Positions 47,556 through 56,960 are shown, counted from the stretch's first letter. The stretch is 64,000 nt of DNA from Dyella terrae (GCF_022394535.1 NZ_CP089414.1:4464001-4528000); one strand, 5' to 3'. Numbers and translations: made by a program. Notes: a model not told the origin generated them from the letters alone.

Positions 47556-48281
47556 CTAGAGGGTGACGTCGAACGGCTGCCCATTGAAACTGGCCGTGAC
47601 ACGGCTCGGTTTCGCGGCAGTCCCTGCGCTTGGCGGCAAGGGAATGGTCCACTGCATACTCTTGCCGGGGAGTACGTAGCCAAGCAGGCCGTTGGTGAGA
47701 GGACTGCTGCGTCCGCCCTCGTAGCCCAGCGTAACGTTGGTTGCCTGTGCATGGGCCTGGCCGGTGTTCTGCGCCGTCAGTACCAGGTTGCTGCCCTGCA
47801 CTTGCGCGGCGATATGCATTTGAATCGCGCCGGTCTGGTTTGCAGGCTGGACGAAAACAGGGAGCGAGTAGCGCATCTTTACCTGCACGCCTACTTGTTG
47901 CGTCGAGGTTTTGTCGGGGATTTCATCGACCACCACCCGGTAGGTTTCCTCGCGTGTCACAGGCGACTTGTCCACACGTACCACGCGAATGGACTGGTTC
48001 TGCCCCGGTGCCAACGCAGCCATGGGCGGGCTGGCTACCAAGGTGCTCGTCTCAGTGAGTTCATCGTGATTCTGTGCCTGGTCCCAAGCGAACACGCGGA
48101 CCTGCGCATTCACCTTCACACCACCTTCGTTGCTGATGGTGATGACTGCGGCGTTCTGGCCGGGCGCAAGAATGATCGTGGTGGGCTTGACGTGAAGCGT
48201 TACCGTTTCGGCGGCCATGGTCGCCGTTGTCGTGCAGGCGAAGGCACTGATTACACCGAAAGCAAGCGTAAGGGCTTTCAT
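47556..48281 (-). CDS. Periplasmic fimbrial chaperone, CsuC-like
   Basis: A 241-residue PapD-fold chaperone with a signal peptide ending around MAAE. The two immunoglobulin-like domains are visible: strands with VNAQVRVFAWDQ, the conserved basic cleft region SIRVVRVDKSPVTREETYRVVVDEIP, and domain 2 from LVLTAQNTGQAHAQATNVTLGY. It caps and folds fimbrial subunits by donor-strand complementation and passes them to the usher. GGAG precedes the start by 6 bases. It lies between the pilin and usher genes. Confidence 0.9.
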   Translation of the reverse strand: MKALTLAFGVISAFACTTTATMAAETVTLHVKPTTIILAPGQNAAVITISNEGGVKVNAQVRVFAWDQAQNHDELTETSTLVASPPMAALAPGQNQSIRVVRVDKSPVTREETYRVVVDEIPDKTSTQQVGVQVKMRYSLPVFVQPANQTGAIQMHIAAQVQGSNLVLTAQNTGQAHAQATNVTLGYEGGRSSPLTNGLLGYVLPGKSMQWTIPLPPSAGTAAKPSRVTASFNGQPFDVTL

Positions 48282-48330
48282 GGGCTTCTCCATGAGAACG
48301 TGGTCGGGGAACTGCGCTGTGCCACGCGCA

Positions 48331-48825
48331 TCAGTAGGTGATGGATGCCGTCACCGTGCTTGAGTACAGGCCGACCGGTGGCGTCGACTGCGGCGGCAGG
48401 CGCGCGTAGATGGTGTACAGGGTGTTGCTGCCCGTGCCTGTGCCACCCTGCGTGTCGGTGCCTGGTGTCATCCCCCATTGGGTGCGCCCGCTGTCGCTAT
48501 ACAGCTGGTACTGCAAAGTGTTGGCGCCCTGGGCCATCAGGCGATTGCTCACCGTTGACCCCACTGCCGATCCGGCATCCAGCGACAGCGTATAGCTCGT
48601 GCCGGGTGTGCAGCTGACGGTAATCGAGCCGGTGATGTCGAGGTTGGCCGTCATAACACCGACGCTGCCAAAATTGATATCGGGCACGCTGATAATGGAG
48701 CAATCGCTGATGACGGTGGCCATGACTTTGAACGTCGCCGTCTTGGTGGCACCGTGCGCAGGCGGCGTTAGCGTGGCTGCCAGCGAGATGATAGTGGCGG
48801 TGATGATCGTACGAATGCTGGACAT
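48331..48825 (-). CDS. Spore-coat-U domain fimbrial subunit
   Basis: A 164-residue major-pilin-type protein. After a signal (ending HGA), a single spore-coat-U domain shows CSIISVPDINFGSVGVM, TCTPG-type (here SCTPGTSYTLSLDAGSA), LQYQLYSDSGRTQWG and the terminal GLYSSTVTASITY. GGAG lies upstream of ATG 48825. It is followed by chaperone, usher and tip genes, the gene order of archaic (Csu-type) fimbriae. Confidence 0.88.
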   Translation of the reverse strand: MSSIRTIITATIISLAATLTPPAHGATKTATFKVMATVISDCSIISVPDINFGSVGVMTANLDITGSITVSCTPGTSYTLSLDAGSAVGSTVSNRLMAQGANTLQYQLYSDSGRTQWGMTPGTDTQGGTGTGSNTLYTIYARLPPQSTPPVGLYSSTVTASITY

Positions 48826-48871
48826 GGTGGTGGCTCCTTGGCAGACAACGAAATAGCGCGTTGGTAGACAC

Positions 48872-49198
48872 TCAGAAGACGATGGTGGTCGTCTCCGTCG
48901 CAAGGCCGCTTCTGAAGGGTTGGGTATCGCCGTTTACGCACGCTGGCGTGGCGGAGGCAGCATCAATGCCGAAAGACGGCGCAATCGAGCGATGCTTTCC
49001 GGCTGACGGCGAGTGCTGGGAGCTGATGCATCGCCTGTTTGCGAAGCATTGCGAGTAAAAAATGTTGGTGATGACACATGCGGCGACGGCCGTCATGCGT
49101 ACGGCGAAAGACAGCGTTTGCACCATGACCGCAGCTGTGCTCGCCCGGAGCAAGACCGCTTCGCTGATCAGGCTTATGCCGATCAATCGGTGCGCCAT
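48872..49198 (-). CDS. Small exported protein of unknown function at the head of the fimbrial operon
   Basis: A 108-residue frame with a good ribosome binding site (AAGGGG 4-5 bases before ATG 49198). An N-terminal hydrophobic, signal-like stretch (TAAVMVQTLSFAVRMTAVAACVITNIF) precedes a mature part with several Cys ending in GLATETTTIVF, which loosely resembles the last strand of spore-coat-U domains. It lies 46 bp before the pilin gene on the same strand, and the surrounding DNA is less GC-rich than elsewhere. It may be a diverged or trimmed pilin, or an unrelated small protein. Whether it is translated is uncertain. Confidence 0.4.
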   Translation of the reverse strand: MAHRLIGISLISEAVLLRASTAAVMVQTLSFAVRMTAVAACVITNIFYSQCFANRRCISSQHSPSAGKHRSIAPSFGIDAASATPACVNGDTQPFRSGLATETTTIVF

Positions 49199-49332
49199 GT
49201 CACCCCTTTGCGATCGTATTTTCTTTAGCTATCGAACGGCTAAATGCCGACCCCTTGGCAGATATAAGATCTGAGGCGTGCTGGAAACGTGAAGCACGTC
49301 ATAGCAGCATTCGGACGGCTAAAGCGCTTAAG
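49199..49332. promoter_or_regulatory. Probable promoter region of the fimbrial operon
   Basis: A relatively AT-rich gap between the divergent fimbrial operon and the terminator of the sedolisin gene. The 12-base motif CGRACGGCTAAA occurs twice in direct orientation (49233-49244 and 49312-49323), 79 bp apart, and could bind a regulator. No firm -35/-10 pair is assigned. Confidence 0.35.
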
Positions 49333-49369
49333 CAAGGCGCGCCGACGCGGTTGGCGTCGGCGCGCCTTG
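49333..49369 (-). terminator. Strong hairpin after the sedolisin gene
   Basis: A perfect 16-bp stem (CAAGGCGCGCCGACGC with its complement, 49333-49348 with 49354-49369) and a 5-base loop, 5 bases after the stop codon at 49375. No clear T run follows on the minus strand. Confidence 0.75.
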
Positions 49370-49374
49370 GTGGC

Positions 49375-51300
49375 TCAGAACACAGTAAGGAATAGCGCCA
49401 GGTTGGTCACGTTGAGCGTGCCGATGCCCGCGCCAGGCTCGTACCCAGGTACGCCCTGGTAGAACCAGTTGTCGCCCGCCTTGATGTCATTGAAGGGCGA
49501 GAACGGTCCGTAGCTGAAGATGTTCTGGAATGCGTAGATTTGCGGATTCCACAGACCGACGCGACCATACGTTGCCTGCTTCAGCAGGGCGCTGATGCCG
49601 TTGAGCTGAGGCGCCACGAAGCTGGTGCCACCTTCGCCGGTCAGCAGGCCGCTGCCATCCGTCGACGACACGAAGCTGTAGCCCGTCTCCGGATCGGCAT
49701 TGAGCGAGATGTCCGGTACGTTGCGACCTTTGAAGTTCGCCGGCAGCGTGTAGTTGAAGCCGTTGGCCGGCTGGTACAGGGTCTGCTGCTTCTCGCTCTT
49801 GCGGATGCCTGAGGTAAACGCCTGGTAGCGCGGCCGTGACCAGAACACGCTCACGCCACCACCGCCGCCCGTCGAGAACACTTCGCTGGTGATATCCGCG
49901 CCGAAGTTGGTCTTGAAGTAGCTGACGATGTAATCCCAGCCCCAGATGCGCTCCTTGTCGAGCGTGGCCTTGGGGCCGCCGCTGAAGCTATAGGTGAAGG
50001 GTACGGTGGTGCCGCCGGCCGTGGTGATGAGCGGATCGGAGCCTGGTGCGTCCGCCGTCAGCGGCGGCGGTACGGCGTCGGTCGGCAAGCCACCCAGGGC
50101 GCGCACGGTGTCGTAAGCGCCGGAATCGCCTGCCGTCGCGAACATCGAGATGCCCTGTGCGGCCGCTTCCAGGAACACCTGATGGAAGGCGCGCAGCTCG
50201 TCGGTGTAATCCACGCCGCCATTCAACTGCGGGAAGTAGAAGATCTCCGGCTCACCCCAGCTCACCGACAGGCTGTCGACCTTGTTGTCGGACACGGCTT
50301 GGTTGAACACGTCGAAGAAGCCGGAGTCGGTGTTTGGCGCGTCATAGACGATGATGTCCGCCCACGGCGCCAAGCCACCTGACTGCTCCACGTCCAGCGA
50401 GGTTTCGCCCGAGCCCGCGGCGGAGCCGAGCACGCCGCCACCGTCCACGTGTACCTGGGTGATGCGGTTAGGTTTGACCGGGAGCCCGATGGTGCTCCAG
50501 TACGTATATGCGTCGGCCGGCACGAAATCCGCCAGCGTGGCGATACCGATGGTGGAGCCCTTGCCGTTCACGCCCGCTTTGTAGAGCGGGTTGATGTTGT
50601 AGCGGTTGGCCACATCACCCACGGTAAACGAGCCGGGTGTGCAGGTCGCCGTCGGGTTGCCGGTGCAGGGTGTTGTCGCTGGCGCGGTGGCCGCGGCCGT
50701 CCTGGCCATGGGGCTCATGGTGGAGGCGGAAGCGGGAGCCGACGGCTTGAACGCCGACACACGACGCGAGTGATAACGCGCCTCAGTGCTGAGGCCGGAA
50801 GCGACGATCAGCGTGCTCGACAGGGACGAGGGCAGCGTTGGCGTGGCGTTCGGTCGATGGAACGTGGTGCCATCGGCATTGCGATAATCGTGAATAGACG
50901 TCTGGAAGGCCTTATTGAACTGGCCAACCGTGCCGCTCACCTTGATGGCCAAATGGTTGGGCAGCAGTTCCACCTGCTGCAAACCTTGCTGCTTGGCGAA
51001 TGCCTGCACCTTGGCGATGTCGTCGGCCGACGCGCCGAAGCGGTCCGCGAACTGCGCCGTGGTGAGGAAGCGGCGGAAGGAGGGATTACCCTGGGTGACC
51101 GTGCTGTAGACGAAATTCTCTAACGCGTCCTGATTGCGAAGTCCCAGCACAAGCGTGACGTTGACCGTCTCGTTCGTGTTGCTGGGTCCAAGGTCTGCTG
51201 ATGACGAATTGCCCGCGGCCATCGCCACTGAGGTGGCGCCGCCGAAGAACAGTAAGCCGAGAGAGGCTGCGAGCGACTTGCGTTGCAACGTCGAGAGCAT
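49375..51300 (-). CDS. Secreted S53 family serine-carboxyl protease (sedolisin / pro-kumamolisin)
   Basis: A 641-residue preproprotein. A signal peptide precedes the S53 propeptide (about 35-180, LTTAQFADRFGASADDIAKVQAFA), a variable linker, and the catalytic domain. The catalytic set is Glu299 and Asp303 in SGETSLDVEQ and Ser560 in GGTSFVAPQ; the oxyanion Asp lies in the SVSWGEPE/AGDSGAYD region. The C-terminal Ca-binding region (NDIKAGDNWF, PGYEPGAGIG) is complete. Enzymes of this type act at acid pH outside the cell. GGAG precedes the start. A 473-bp gene-free region lies upstream. Confidence 0.93.
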   Translation of the reverse strand: MLSTLQRKSLAASLGLLFFGGATSVAMAAGNSSSADLGPSNTNETVNVTLVLGLRNQDALENFVYSTVTQGNPSFRRFLTTAQFADRFGASADDIAKVQAFAKQQGLQQVELLPNHLAIKVSGTVGQFNKAFQTSIHDYRNADGTTFHRPNATPTLPSSLSSTLIVASGLSTEARYHSRRVSAFKPSAPASASTMSPMARTAAATAPATTPCTGNPTATCTPGSFTVGDVANRYNINPLYKAGVNGKGSTIGIATLADFVPADAYTYWSTIGLPVKPNRITQVHVDGGGVLGSAAGSGETSLDVEQSGGLAPWADIIVYDAPNTDSGFFDVFNQAVSDNKVDSLSVSWGEPEIFYFPQLNGGVDYTDELRAFHQVFLEAAAQGISMFATAGDSGAYDTVRALGGLPTDAVPPPLTADAPGSDPLITTAGGTTVPFTYSFSGGPKATLDKERIWGWDYIVSYFKTNFGADITSEVFSTGGGGGVSVFWSRPRYQAFTSGIRKSEKQQTLYQPANGFNYTLPANFKGRNVPDISLNADPETGYSFVSSTDGSGLLTGEGGTSFVAPQLNGISALLKQATYGRVGLWNPQIYAFQNIFSYGPFSPFNDIKAGDNWFYQGVPGYEPGAGIGTLNVTNLALFLTVF

Positions 51301-51773
51301 TGTGTTTTCTCCAGGGTGGAAAGGGCCCTGACCGCGGCGCTGTGACGACGGCCCTGTGCGTCGGCACGCTTTTCGGCATGGCCATAGAAGGACGACATTG
51401 GACTCCCCAAAACCCAGTGCGCCCCCTGGAAATACATCCGCACTGGCGTTTCGAACTTAGCGCCGTCGACGTCATTCCGTGAAGTGTCCAGCGATTCGTA
51501 GGAATTGGCGAAAGCCGCACGGCAGCTCAATGTGGGCCGCAAAAAAATACGCCTACACCTTTTGGCCTATATGCCTGTCTTAGCCGGAAAGAACGCCCGT
51601 TTGAAGCCGAAGGGGCGTCTGCGCGTCTGAATCGCAGCTAACGTCAAGCCCTGGTCTGTCAGGAACTAGCCCGATATCGTGAAGTCCTTCGAATCGACGG
51701 GGCTGAGACGCAACAATCTGCGCCGTTGTGCGCCACAGGCGCGCCCAACCCATTGCACAAGGAAGAGTCGTTC
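51301..51773. other. 473-bp gene-free region between divergent genes
   Basis: It holds the leaders of the sedolisin gene (minus) and the outer-membrane protein gene (plus). I see an A7 run and an AT-rich patch (51541-51590) and a weak hairpin (ACGCCC with GGGCGT, near 51595-51620). No coding sequence, RNA gene or known riboswitch could be recognised. Confidence 0.5.
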
Positions 51774-52388
51774 ATGAAAAGCATCAAGTTAGCCGCGGCT
51801 GCCGTGGTCTTCACTGTTGTCCCGGTTTTGGCAGAAGCGCAGGACGGGCAATTCTTCGTCAACGGAAGTGCCGGTCAATCCAACTACAGCGTTTCCGGGT
51901 GGAGTGGTGGTCATCGGGACAACACGGACACCCAGGGTGCGTTGCGCTTTGGCTACCTCTGGCACGCCGGTGCACTCGATTACGGGGTAGAGACGGGGTA
52001 CGCCAATCTGGGCGAAGTGACGGCGCACGGGAGTTATAGCTACCTGGATGTCAGCGGCTCGCCGTCACAGGTCAACTATCGCCAGTCGTTGTCCACCAAA
52101 GGCTGGTTGCTCGGTGGCAACCTCAAGTACAACTTTGGATCGTCCTGGTACCTGTCAGCGCGCGGTGGTTGGTTCCGGGCCAAGACCACCGGTACGGTCG
52201 ACTCCACAGGTTTCAGCGGGGCGCGCTACTCCCAGACAGACACCCGCGGGTATGTGGGTGTGGGCGCTGGCTACAACTTCTCCAAGTCCTGGAGCCTGGG
52301 AGTGGGCTACGACTATTACGACCTGGGCGGCAGGTACTCGGACGCGCACGTTAATACGTACTCGGCTACTGCTGAGTTTCGCTTCTAA
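51774..52388 (+). CDS. Outer-membrane beta-barrel protein
   Basis: A 204-residue protein with a signal peptide (MKSIKLAAAAVVFTVVPVLAEAQ) and a small, probably 8-strand barrel: amphipathic strands such as GYLWHAGALDYGVETGYANLG, GWLLGGNLKYNFGSSWYLSARGGWF, GYVGVGAGYNFSKSWSLGVGYDYYDLGG. It ends in SATAEFRF, the C-terminal Phe that marks BAM substrates. AAGGAAGAG precedes the start. It is of the OmpA/OmpW-like porin-fold group; its role is unknown. A terminator follows immediately. Confidence 0.87.
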   Translation: MKSIKLAAAAVVFTVVPVLAEAQDGQFFVNGSAGQSNYSVSGWSGGHRDNTDTQGALRFGYLWHAGALDYGVETGYANLGEVTAHGSYSYLDVSGSPSQVNYRQSLSTKGWLLGGNLKYNFGSSWYLSARGGWFRAKTTGTVDSTGFSGARYSQTDTRGYVGVGAGYNFSKSWSLGVGYDYYDLGGRYSDAHVNTYSATAEFRF

Positions 52389-52393
52389 CCTCG

Positions 52394-52419
52394 GGCGGCC
52401 GCGTGAGCGGCCGTCTTTT
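52394..52419 (+). terminator. Terminator of the outer-membrane protein gene
   Basis: A 9-bp stem (GGCGGCCGC with GCGGCCGTC, one G-T pair) closing a GTGA tetraloop, followed by TTTT. Confidence 0.85.
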
Positions 52420-52514
52420 GGGCCGGAGAGCCATTTGCGGCACAATGAAAGGGTTGTGCGTCGTGGACAGCCCTGTTTTCGACGCCCCGATCCCCCGGAG
52501 TCGAAGCCATCGCC

Positions 52515-54029
52515 ATGACCACCATCAAGCAAGACGACCTGATTCAGTCCGTAGCGGACGCCCTGCAGTACATCAGCTACTACCACCCCGTCGACTACAT
52601 CACCAACCTCGCCGCCGCCTACGAGCGCGAGGAGTCGCCGGCGGCCAAGGACGCGATGGCGCAGATCCTGATCAACTCGCGCATGGCCGCCGAAGGCCAC
52701 CGTCCGCTCTGCCAGGACACCGGCATCGTCACCGTCTTCCTCAAGGTCGGCATGAACGTCCGCTGGGACGCCACCATGTCGTTGGACGATATGGTCAACG
52801 AGGGCGTGCGCCGCGCCTACAACGACCCGGACAACAAGCTGCGCGCCAGTGTGCTGGCCGATCCGGCTGGCAAGCGGACCAATACCAAGGACAACACGCC
52901 GGCCGTCATCAACGTCTCCATCGTGCCGGGCGACACCGTCGAGGTGATCGTCGCCGCCAAGGGCGGCGGTTCGGAGGCCAAGTCCAAGTTCGCCATGCTC
53001 AACCCGTCCGACTCCATCGTGGACTGGGTGCTCAAGACCGTGCCGACCATGGGCGCGGGCTGGTGCCCGCCGGGCATGCTGGGTATTGGCATCGGCGGCA
53101 CCGCCGAAAAGGCGATGCTGCTGGCCAAGGAATCGTTGATGGAGCACATCGACATCCAGGAGCTCATCGCTCGTGGCCCGCAGAACCGCGCGGAAGAGTT
53201 GCGCATCGAGCTGTACGAGAAGGTCAACGCGCTGGGCATCGGCGCGCAAGGCCTGGGTGGGCTCACCACCGTGCTCGACATCAAGATCAAGGATTACCCG
53301 ACCCACGCGGCCAACCTGCCGGTGGCGATGATCCCCAACTGCGCGGCCACCCGCCATGCGCACTTCACGCTGGATGGTTCGGGCCCGGTCGCGCTCGATC
53401 CGCCGTCGCTGGAGCATTGGCCGAAGCTCACGTATGACTCCAGCAAGGGGCGTCGCGTGAACCTCGACACCGTCACCCGCGAGGACGTCGCAAGCTGGAA
53501 GCCGGGCGAGGTGCTGCTGCTCAATGGCAAGCTGCTCACCGGCCGCGACGCCGCGCATAAGCGTATGGTCGACATGCTCAACAAGGGCGAGCCGCTGCCG
53601 GTCGACTTCAAGAACCGCTTCATCTACTACGTCGGCCCGGTTGATCCCGTGCGCGACGAAGTCGTGGGTCCGGCCGGCCCGACCACGGCCACCCGCATGG
53701 ACAAGTTCACCGAGCAGGTGCTGGCGCAGACCGGCCTGCTGGGCATGGTCGGCAAGGCCGAGCGCGGCCCGACCGCCATCGAGGCGATCAAGAAGCACCA
53801 GTCGGTGTATTTGATGGCCGTGGGTGGCGCCGCCTATCTTGTGTCCAAGGCGATCAAGGCCTCGCGTGTCGTGGGCTTTGCCGACCTGGGCATGGAAGCC
53901 ATCTATGAGTTCGAAGTGCAGGACATGCCGGTGACCGTGGCGGTCGATTCGGCTGGCACCTCCGTGCACCAGACGGGCCCGAAGGAATGGCAGGCGCGTA
54001 TTGGCAAAATCCCTGTGGTTGTCGCGTAA
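52515..54029 (+). CDS. Class I (iron-sulphur) fumarate hydratase
   Basis: A 504-residue enzyme that interconverts fumarate and L-malate in the citric acid cycle. It is the oxygen-sensitive [4Fe-4S] class I type. The N-terminal domain has HRPLCQDTG with a cluster Cys, PPGMLGIGIGGTAEKAMLLAKESLM, GLGGLTTVLDIKIKDYPTHAA and PNCAATRHAHFTLDGSGP. The C-terminal domain (LNGKLLTGRDAAHKRM, YYVGPVDPVRDEVVGPAGPTTATRMD) is the beta-type part fused on the same chain, as in FumA/FumB. A palindromic CT/GA-rich repeat (54046-54062, TCTCCCC with GGGGAGA) follows. It is upstream of lysAC but probably transcribed separately. Confidence 0.95.
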   Translation: MTTIKQDDLIQSVADALQYISYYHPVDYITNLAAAYEREESPAAKDAMAQILINSRMAAEGHRPLCQDTGIVTVFLKVGMNVRWDATMSLDDMVNEGVRRAYNDPDNKLRASVLADPAGKRTNTKDNTPAVINVSIVPGDTVEVIVAAKGGGSEAKSKFAMLNPSDSIVDWVLKTVPTMGAGWCPPGMLGIGIGGTAEKAMLLAKESLMEHIDIQELIARGPQNRAEELRIELYEKVNALGIGAQGLGGLTTVLDIKIKDYPTHAANLPVAMIPNCAATRHAHFTLDGSGPVALDPPSLEHWPKLTYDSSKGRRVNLDTVTREDVASWKPGEVLLLNGKLLTGRDAAHKRMVDMLNKGEPLPVDFKNRFIYYVGPVDPVRDEVVGPAGPTTATRMDKFTEQVLAQTGLLGMVGKAERGPTAIEAIKKHQSVYLMAVGGAAYLVSKAIKASRVVGFADLGMEAIYEFEVQDMPVTVAVDSAGTSVHQTGPKEWQARIGKIPVVVA

Positions 54030-54197
54030 GAACCACACTTCTCCTTCTCCCCTCCGGGGAGAGGGAGCTATTCGTGCTATCCCATACGCTCCCGCATTTA
54101 GCCATCCAAACGCCCATCGCGGCCCAGCGGTTGCATTCCACCTGCTGCGGCGCAACACTGGCCAGATTGTTTTCCCCAACCACCAACGTAGGTACTC

Positions 54198-56816
54198 GTG
54201 AACCCGCAAAGCCCCGCGTCGCTTTCTGCTGACGCATCCTGGATCGTGATGAAGTTTGGCGGCACCAGTGTCGCTACCCTGCCACGCTGGCAGAACATCC
54301 GTGAGCTCGTTGCCAGCCGCCGCGCCGAAGGCGCCCGCGTGCTGGTGGTCGTGTCCGCGCTCACCGGCATCACCGACGCACTCAAACAAATGTGCGCGCA
54401 GGAAGACAAGGGCAAACGCATCGAGGCTGCCAAGGCGATCGCACAGCGTCATTACGACCTGCTCGATCACATGCAGCTGGTGGTTCCGGATACCCTCGGC
54501 GCTCGGCTTTCCGAGCTGGCAAAGCTGGCCGATGAAGGCCCCTCGCTGCTCGGCGAACTGGCCTGGTCGGCGCTGGTGCAGGCGCACGGTGAGCTGATGT
54601 CCAGCGCGCTCGGCGCGGCGTTCCTTTCCCACAGCGGCTTGAGCACGCAGTGGGTGGACGCGCGGGATTGCCTCTCGGCGATTGCGCTGCCCAACCAGAA
54701 CGAGCGCACCAAGCTGCTCTCCGCCATGGTCGAGGCCAAACCGGATCCGGCATTGAACGCGCGCCTCGCCGCGCTGGGCGATGTCTTCATCACCCAGGGC
54801 TTCATCGCGCGTGAATCGCAGGGGCGCACGGTGCTGCTCGGCCGCGGCGGTTCGGATACCTCGGCCTCGTACTTCGGCGCGTTGCTGAAGGCGCAGCGCG
54901 TGGAAATCTGGACCGACGTGGCGGGCATGTTCACCGCCAACCCCCGCCAGGTGCCCAGCGCCCGCCTGCTACAGCGACTGGATTACGAAGAGGCCCAGGA
55001 AATCGCCTCCACTGGCGCCAAGGTGCTGCATCCGCGTTGCCTTTCGCCACTGCGCGAGCCGCGTGTCCCTTTGTTGATCAAGGACACCAACCGGCCTGAG
55101 CTGGAAGGCACGCTGATCGGCCCGGAAGTCCGTGAGCATGCGCCCAGCGTCAAGGCGATCAGTGCGCGCAAGGGCATCACGCTGGTGTCGATGGAATCGG
55201 TGGGCATGTGGCAGCAGGTCGGTTTCCTCGCTGACGTGTTTGCGCAGTTCAAGCAGCACGGCCTGTCAGTGGACATGATCGGCTCCGCCGAGACCAACGT
55301 GACGGTGTCGCTGGACCCCACCGAAAACCTGCTCGACTCCGATGCGCTCGCCGCGTTGGCCAGCGACCTGGCCAAGGTGTGTCGGGTGAAAGTGATCGCG
55401 CCGTGCGCGGCGATAACGCTGGTCGGTCGCGGCATGCGTTCGATGCTGCATACGCTGTCCGCTGTGCTGGCTGAATTCGGCCAGTTGCGCGTGCACATGA
55501 TTTCGCAGTCGTCCAACAACCTCAATCTCACCTTCGTGGTGGATGAGAATGTGGTCGACGAACTGTTGCCGCATCTGCATGAGCTGCTGATCACGGCGGG
55601 CGCATTGCGTACTGACGACAGCGCCCTGTTCGGTCCAAGTTGGCAGGCGCTGTATGGTACCGGCGAGATATTGCCGCCGGCTGCGTCGTGGTGGCGCGAG
55701 GAGCGTCGTGCCGATTTGCTGAAGATCGGTGCGGGCGCCACGCCGCGCTACGTCTACCACCTGCCCACGGTGCGCCAACAGGCACGTGAGCTGAAAACGC
55801 TGGCCGCGGTGGATCGTCTGCACTACGCGGTGAAGGCCAATACGCATCCGGCCATTCTCAAGGCGCTGGCCGAAGAGGGCTTTGGCTTTGAGTGCGTGTC
55901 GCCGGGCGAACTGAAAGCCGTCATGGCCGTAGTGCCCGAGTCGGCACCACTGTTGTTCACGCCCAACTTTGCACCGAAGGAAGATTACGCGTGGGCACTC
56001 ACCACGCGCGCCACGCTGTCACTGGATTCGCTCTATCAGTTGGAACAGTGGGGCGAGCTTTTCCGCGGCAGGGAAGTGGTGCTTCGTCTCGACCTCGGTC
56101 GCGGCCTGGGCCATCACGAGAAGGTGCGCACAGGCGGCAGTGGCAGCAAGTTTGGCCTGCCGGTGGAACAGCTGGACGCGTTCCTGCGCCTTGCCGATAC
56201 ACACGGTGTTACCGTGCGCGGCCTGCATGCGCACCTTGGCTCCGGCATCCTCGATGACGCGCATTGGGGCGAGGTCTACGGTCAACTGGCCAGCCTGGCC
56301 GAACGCATCGGTAGCGTCACTTTCCTGGATATCGGCGGTGGCCTTGGCGTGCCGTCGCATCCGGGCGAGGCGCGGCTCGATATCGGAGCACTCGACAAAG
56401 TGTTGCGCGACGTCAAGGCGGCCTATCCGCACTACAAACTGTGGATGGAGCCCGGTCGCTACCTCGTGGCCGATGCCGGCGTGCTGATCACCAAGGTCAC
56501 CCAGACTAAGGGCAAAGGTAACGGCCAGATCCGCTACCTTGGCGTGGATACCGGCATGAACAGCCTGATCCGCCCCGCGCTGTACGAGGCCTGGCACGAG
56601 ATTGTGAACCTCACGCGTTTGGACGAGCCCGCCACCTCGCTGTTCCAGGTGGTTGGCCCGATTTGCGAAAGCGGCGACGTGTTGGGTACCGACCGCCGCC
56701 TGCCGGAGCCGCAGGAAGGCGACGTCGTACTTGTGGCTCAGGCGGGCGCGTACGGCAAGGTAATGTCCTCGCCGTACAACCTGCGGGATGAGGCGGAAGA
56801 GATCATCCTGGAGTAA
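54198..56816 (+). CDS. lysAC: Bifunctional aspartate kinase / diaminopimelate decarboxylase
   Basis: An 872-residue fusion of the first and last enzymes of lysine synthesis. The aspartokinase part (about 1-460) has KFGGTSV near the start, LGRGGSDTSASYFGALLKA, and two ACT-type regulatory segments (ITLVSMESVGMWQQVGFLADVF; ITLVGRGMRSMLHTLSAVL). The decarboxylase part (about 480-872) has the PLP lysine at about 546 in HYAVKANTHP, FECVSPGEL, LHAHLGSGI, the GGGLG phosphate loop and the CESGDVLG substrate motif. The fusion is typical of Xanthomonadales and would let lysine act on both activities. The start is GTG 54198. Terminator at 56825-56855; murL-murD2 follow. Confidence 0.96.
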   Translation: MNPQSPASLSADASWIVMKFGGTSVATLPRWQNIRELVASRRAEGARVLVVVSALTGITDALKQMCAQEDKGKRIEAAKAIAQRHYDLLDHMQLVVPDTLGARLSELAKLADEGPSLLGELAWSALVQAHGELMSSALGAAFLSHSGLSTQWVDARDCLSAIALPNQNERTKLLSAMVEAKPDPALNARLAALGDVFITQGFIARESQGRTVLLGRGGSDTSASYFGALLKAQRVEIWTDVAGMFTANPRQVPSARLLQRLDYEEAQEIASTGAKVLHPRCLSPLREPRVPLLIKDTNRPELEGTLIGPEVREHAPSVKAISARKGITLVSMESVGMWQQVGFLADVFAQFKQHGLSVDMIGSAETNVTVSLDPTENLLDSDALAALASDLAKVCRVKVIAPCAAITLVGRGMRSMLHTLSAVLAEFGQLRVHMISQSSNNLNLTFVVDENVVDELLPHLHELLITAGALRTDDSALFGPSWQALYGTGEILPPAASWWREERRADLLKIGAGATPRYVYHLPTVRQQARELKTLAAVDRLHYAVKANTHPAILKALAEEGFGFECVSPGELKAVMAVVPESAPLLFTPNFAPKEDYAWALTTRATLSLDSLYQLEQWGELFRGREVVLRLDLGRGLGHHEKVRTGGSGSKFGLPVEQLDAFLRLADTHGVTVRGLHAHLGSGILDDAHWGEVYGQLASLAERIGSVTFLDIGGGLGVPSHPGEARLDIGALDKVLRDVKAAYPHYKLWMEPGRYLVADAGVLITKVTQTKGKGNGQIRYLGVDTGMNSLIRPALYEAWHEIVNLTRLDEPATSLFQVVGPICESGDVLGTDRRLPEPQEGDVVLVAQAGAYGKVMSSPYNLRDEAEEIILE

Positions 56817-56824
56817 GCCTCGTG

Positions 56825-56855
56825 CTCCCTTGCCGTTGCGGGCGAGGGAGTTTTT
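56825..56855 (+). terminator. Terminator of lysAC
   Basis: A 10-bp stem with one G-T pair (CTCCCTTGCC with GGCGAGGGAG) and a six-base loop, followed by TTTTT. Confidence 0.85.
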
Positions 56856-56857
56856 GA

Positions 56858-56960
56858 TCGTCATTCCGGCATTGGCCGGAATTCAGTAACGACAAGGCGT
56901 GATCCTTGTCGCTCGTACTGGCACTACGGCGCTGGATTCCGGCCTGCGCCGGAATGACGA
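56858..56960. repeat. dRS3-like inverted repeat element (copy 2)
   Basis: A 30-bp inverted repeat with a few mismatches (56858-56887 with 56931-56960; core ATTCCGGC...GCCGGAAT). It is the same element as at 18173-18300, with a shorter and different centre. It lies between the lysAC terminator and murL. Confidence 0.85.

Noticed and set aside
52155..54632. Open frame of about 825 codons on the minus strand
   Set aside because: It lies antisense to fumarase and the lysAC start. Long antisense frames are common in GC-rich genes; its composition (His/Arg/Gly-rich) matches no protein.
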